A DNA stretch of 37,799 nt from Saccoglossus kowalevskii (lineage: Eukaryota > Hemichordata > Enteropneusta > Harrimaniidae): positions 1 to 37,799 of the forward strand of contig NW_003150975.1 in the NCBI RefSeq assembly GCF_000003605.2. Direction: 5' to 3'. The first letter of the stretch is position 1; the number at the start of each line of letters is the position of its first letter. The notes under the pieces are model-generated. The model had not been told where the DNA came from, searched no databases, and saw only the letters and a list, made by a program, of their open reading frames with translations. Both the position numbers and the translations under genes were made by a program. Of this stretch, positions 35,420-37,799 are shown piece after piece.

Positions 35420-36978
35420 TCATGGTTCTGGGCATTTAGAACAGCTGCAAGCTGAAATAAAACAACAACGAAAATTTAACGTCATTTTCAAAAATAAAAA
35501 CACATAATACGAACAATGACGTCATATTAGTATTATTATGCCAATTCTACGATAATTGCCAGTTTTAATGTTTAATATTATATAAATACAAAACAGTGCT
35601 AGTCATGCCTGCCATCAAAACCGCACATGAGCACACATACTTGTACTTGCCTGTACCTCTCTCAATACCCTTCTCTCAAGTTGAATCTTACATGTTGTTA
35701 TGACCCACATAAGATTGCGTTTTAATTGAATAAAAATGCAACAAAGTAGAAACAACATTATACATGTTGTAACTTAAGATAGAAATGTTAGTAAAAGGTG
35801 TAAACATCAGTGTCGCATTATTACACACTAACATACCTTGTACTTCACAAATGAAACCCTTCTCTCTGATATCAACACCAGTGCAATATTCATCATCCCA
35901 TTTAAAGTCTGTTGTTTTTCTACAAAGACAACAAATTACAATATAATTTACCTATCTGTATAAACAGTAAACACTAGATGTGACCGCCATCGTGAAATAA
36001 AAAGTAAATAATGTGCATACGTTGTACATACAATAACAAACACATATATTTGGTCGTACAACCGAATATGGGCGAATACAACTTTCATTTGTTTATATCG
36101 GACATAGTAGCATTGTAATGAAAGCAGGAAAATATATACTAATATGATTGGCATAAGAATACCACACCGTATATACAGGCAGTATTGGATCGCATCGATT
36201 ACGCTCCTGTCATCAAAATAACTGTTGTTGATACCTGTGGTATTCTTACAATAATCTTATATTTAGGGATGGATAAAAGATGGCCAAATATTTTGTCTAT
36301 GGCTATCATACTCACCTCAGTTGACCACAGTCCTGACCCTGCGGGTTTTTATTAGTGTTGTTATCTGGTTCCCCTTCACCCCAGTTTGTGTAACACACCT
36401 CTCCACCATTAATCCATTTAAAGTTGTCTTCTTCATTTCTATCGTTCAGGCCAATCCAAAATCCAGTATCAACCTGATCACCTAAGCCACTGTCTCTTAT
36501 GTATTGTGTGATAAAATCATCTGTGCGTTTGTCGGGAATTCGTGCCAAGGTTCCTCCAAGACTAGCACATTCAGCTATTGCTTCATCCCAAGTATAGCTT
36601 CCAGCGACAATATGGTACTCCACAGCTACGTGGTTACTAATTGTGTATGCTGTAATTGAATAAAACATGTATTTTTAATTGTGTTTAGATTGTTTTGTTA
36701 ACGTGTAAAGTAAACAGAACCTAGTTGCAGTAACAACAATATGTTTAGCTACATTTCAAAAATATGTCTTACTTACATTTCAAAAATATGTATTAACTAC
36801 ATTAAAAGAATATGTATTAACTACATTACAAAAATATGTCTTAGCTACATTTCAATAATATGTATTAACTACTTTTCATTGGTATATTAAAGGTATACTT
36901 GTATAATAAAGGCTTACATACCATGAGTAGAGAACACAATGATACCAGGACAAATAGGGTAATGTTAATAATCTTCAT
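35420..36978 (-). pseudogene. C-type lectin gene B5 with a 1-nt deletion in the signal-peptide exon
   Basis: Exons are 36978-36922 (57 nt, against 58 in B1-B4), 36649-36316, 35919-35837 and 35451-35420. The leader exon is 37169-37136 and the poly(A) signal is at 35329-35324. On the + strand GAACACACATGA of the others reads GAACACAATGA (about 36931-36941). With the normal donor the frame shifts and a TAG appears eight codons into the next exon. A second donor, GTAAGC, lies 4 nt downstream (GTAT|GTAAGC); using it would give 61 nt and restore the frame with a changed end to the signal peptide. The CTLD exons are intact, with one silent GAG to GAA. A consensus error in CACACA is possible, so pseudogene status is provisional. 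Confidence 0.6.
36746..36889. repeat. 24-bp minisatellite in B5 intron
   Basis: Same array as in B1, with an A to G change in the third copy. Confidence 0.78.
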
Positions 36979-37168
36979 CTTGATACCAGAACTGAAAAAT
37001 ATCTAAATGTTCGGGAAGTTCAACAACTAAGTTAAATAACATTTAAGTGAATGTTTAATGTGTGTTGAATTGAATAACGATATTTGTAGACGGTTTATGC
37101 AGTATTCGAGAGTGACAAGTCAGATTTATACTTACCTGATGACTTCTTCTCTGTCGGACAGTGCAGTG

Positions 37169-37200
37169 TGGCCTAGCATGAACACTAAGGCGAATTTATA
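37169..37200 (-). promoter_or_regulatory. Core promoter of B5
   Basis: Minus-strand TATAAAT (37200-37194), start A at 37169, intact despite the coding lesion in the gene. Confidence 0.68.
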
Positions 37201-37799
37201 GAACTTCCAGTGTACAAAACAACAAATACATCTATAATCTACTTGAGGCGAGATTATTTTATTCGTGAATTCAGAATTTTTACGAAATGGCAATGCTAAT
37301 AGGTTCGTGTCACTGATGATACTAGAAAGAGCGTTTGGAAGCGCGAGATGAACACGTGTTTGTTATCAGTGGGCCTTGTGAGTGCACGTTCGTGGGAGAA
37401 AAACTTCTGAAAACATGACCTGTCTATACTGCCTCAAAAAACGTGATGACGATTATAGTTTAGTTCATTTGTATAAGTCTTTCTATCTCACGATTTTTTT
37501 TCCGGAACGAATCTACACAGAGATGTTACGTAATATTTTAGATGTCTTGCTGTAATAATGTTATGTCACATAATATGCAAGTTGTGTAAAAATGTAACAA
37601 TAATGATTAGTTTGTGAAATCTGACTGACAAAATGTTCACGAATCATCCTTGGCATTCCTTTTGTGGAAACACATAGATGATGAAGACGATATTTGGTAA
37701 TTCTAAAATTTGTTTTAACACACAATTATTATCATGCTTTTAAAAGAGATACTCATTTTGCAAATCGTTTTCCTGCTCAATTTTGATTCAGTTTGTTTT
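37201..37799. promoter_or_regulatory. Upstream region of B5, diverging towards the window end
   Basis: Similar to unit 1 until about 37440, with early changes at 37257, 37292 and 37330 (one GCGC repeat broken). Beyond that there are dozens of differences and a loss of about 26 bp near 37515 relative to the other units. The A5 promoter is not reached. Confidence 0.6.

Larger units (their letters stand above)
31620..37799. repeat. Tandem array unit 5 (partial, cut by window end)
   Basis: Carries the end of A4, gene B5 and part of the divergent promoter region. No A5 exon is reached. Identity to the other units is high up to about 37440, then falls abruptly. Confidence 0.93.

Overview
This is eukaryotic, almost certainly animal, DNA. 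It is AT-rich, its genes are split by short GT-AG introns, and it has TATA boxes, AATAAA poly(A) signals and secreted C-type lectin proteins. No rRNA, tRNA, CRISPR or prokaryotic operon structure was seen. The species cannot be named from the sequence; an invertebrate with an expanded secreted-lectin repertoire is an inference.

The whole window is one head-to-tail tandem array with a period of about 8.0 kb: 1-7579 (short because of a 434-bp absence), 7580-15564, 15565-23588, 23589-31619 and 31620-37799 (cut by the window end). Each unit has the same order: 3' exons of gene A (+), a tail-to-tail spacer of about 3.1 kb, gene B (-), a promoter region of about 0.8 kb between the two start sites, and the 5' exons of the next gene A (+). 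The window holds four complete A genes (A1-A4), the last two exons of an A0 gene, and five B genes (B1-B5).

Gene A encodes a 196-residue protein (167 if one cassette exon is skipped) and gene B one of 168 residues. Both have a signal peptide, one C-type lectin domain (CTLD) and a short cysteine-rich tail on its own micro-exon. Their coding introns have the same phases, their CTLD exons are roughly 60% identical by eye, and both promoters have TATAAAT 31 nt upstream of an ACACTGC start motif. The simplest reading is an old inverted duplication that made a divergent A/B pair, followed by recent tandem amplification of the pair.

Units are nearly identical, but several carry a private lesion. 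A2 has TACAAAT in place of the TATA box. B3 has lost the AG of its last splice acceptor. B5 has a 1-nt deletion in the signal-peptide exon. Diagnostic variants group the units differently in different segments, which suggests conversion or unequal crossing-over. At about 37.45 kb similarity drops sharply, perhaps at the edge of the homogenised array. Assembly or consensus error is a real alternative for some single-base lesions.
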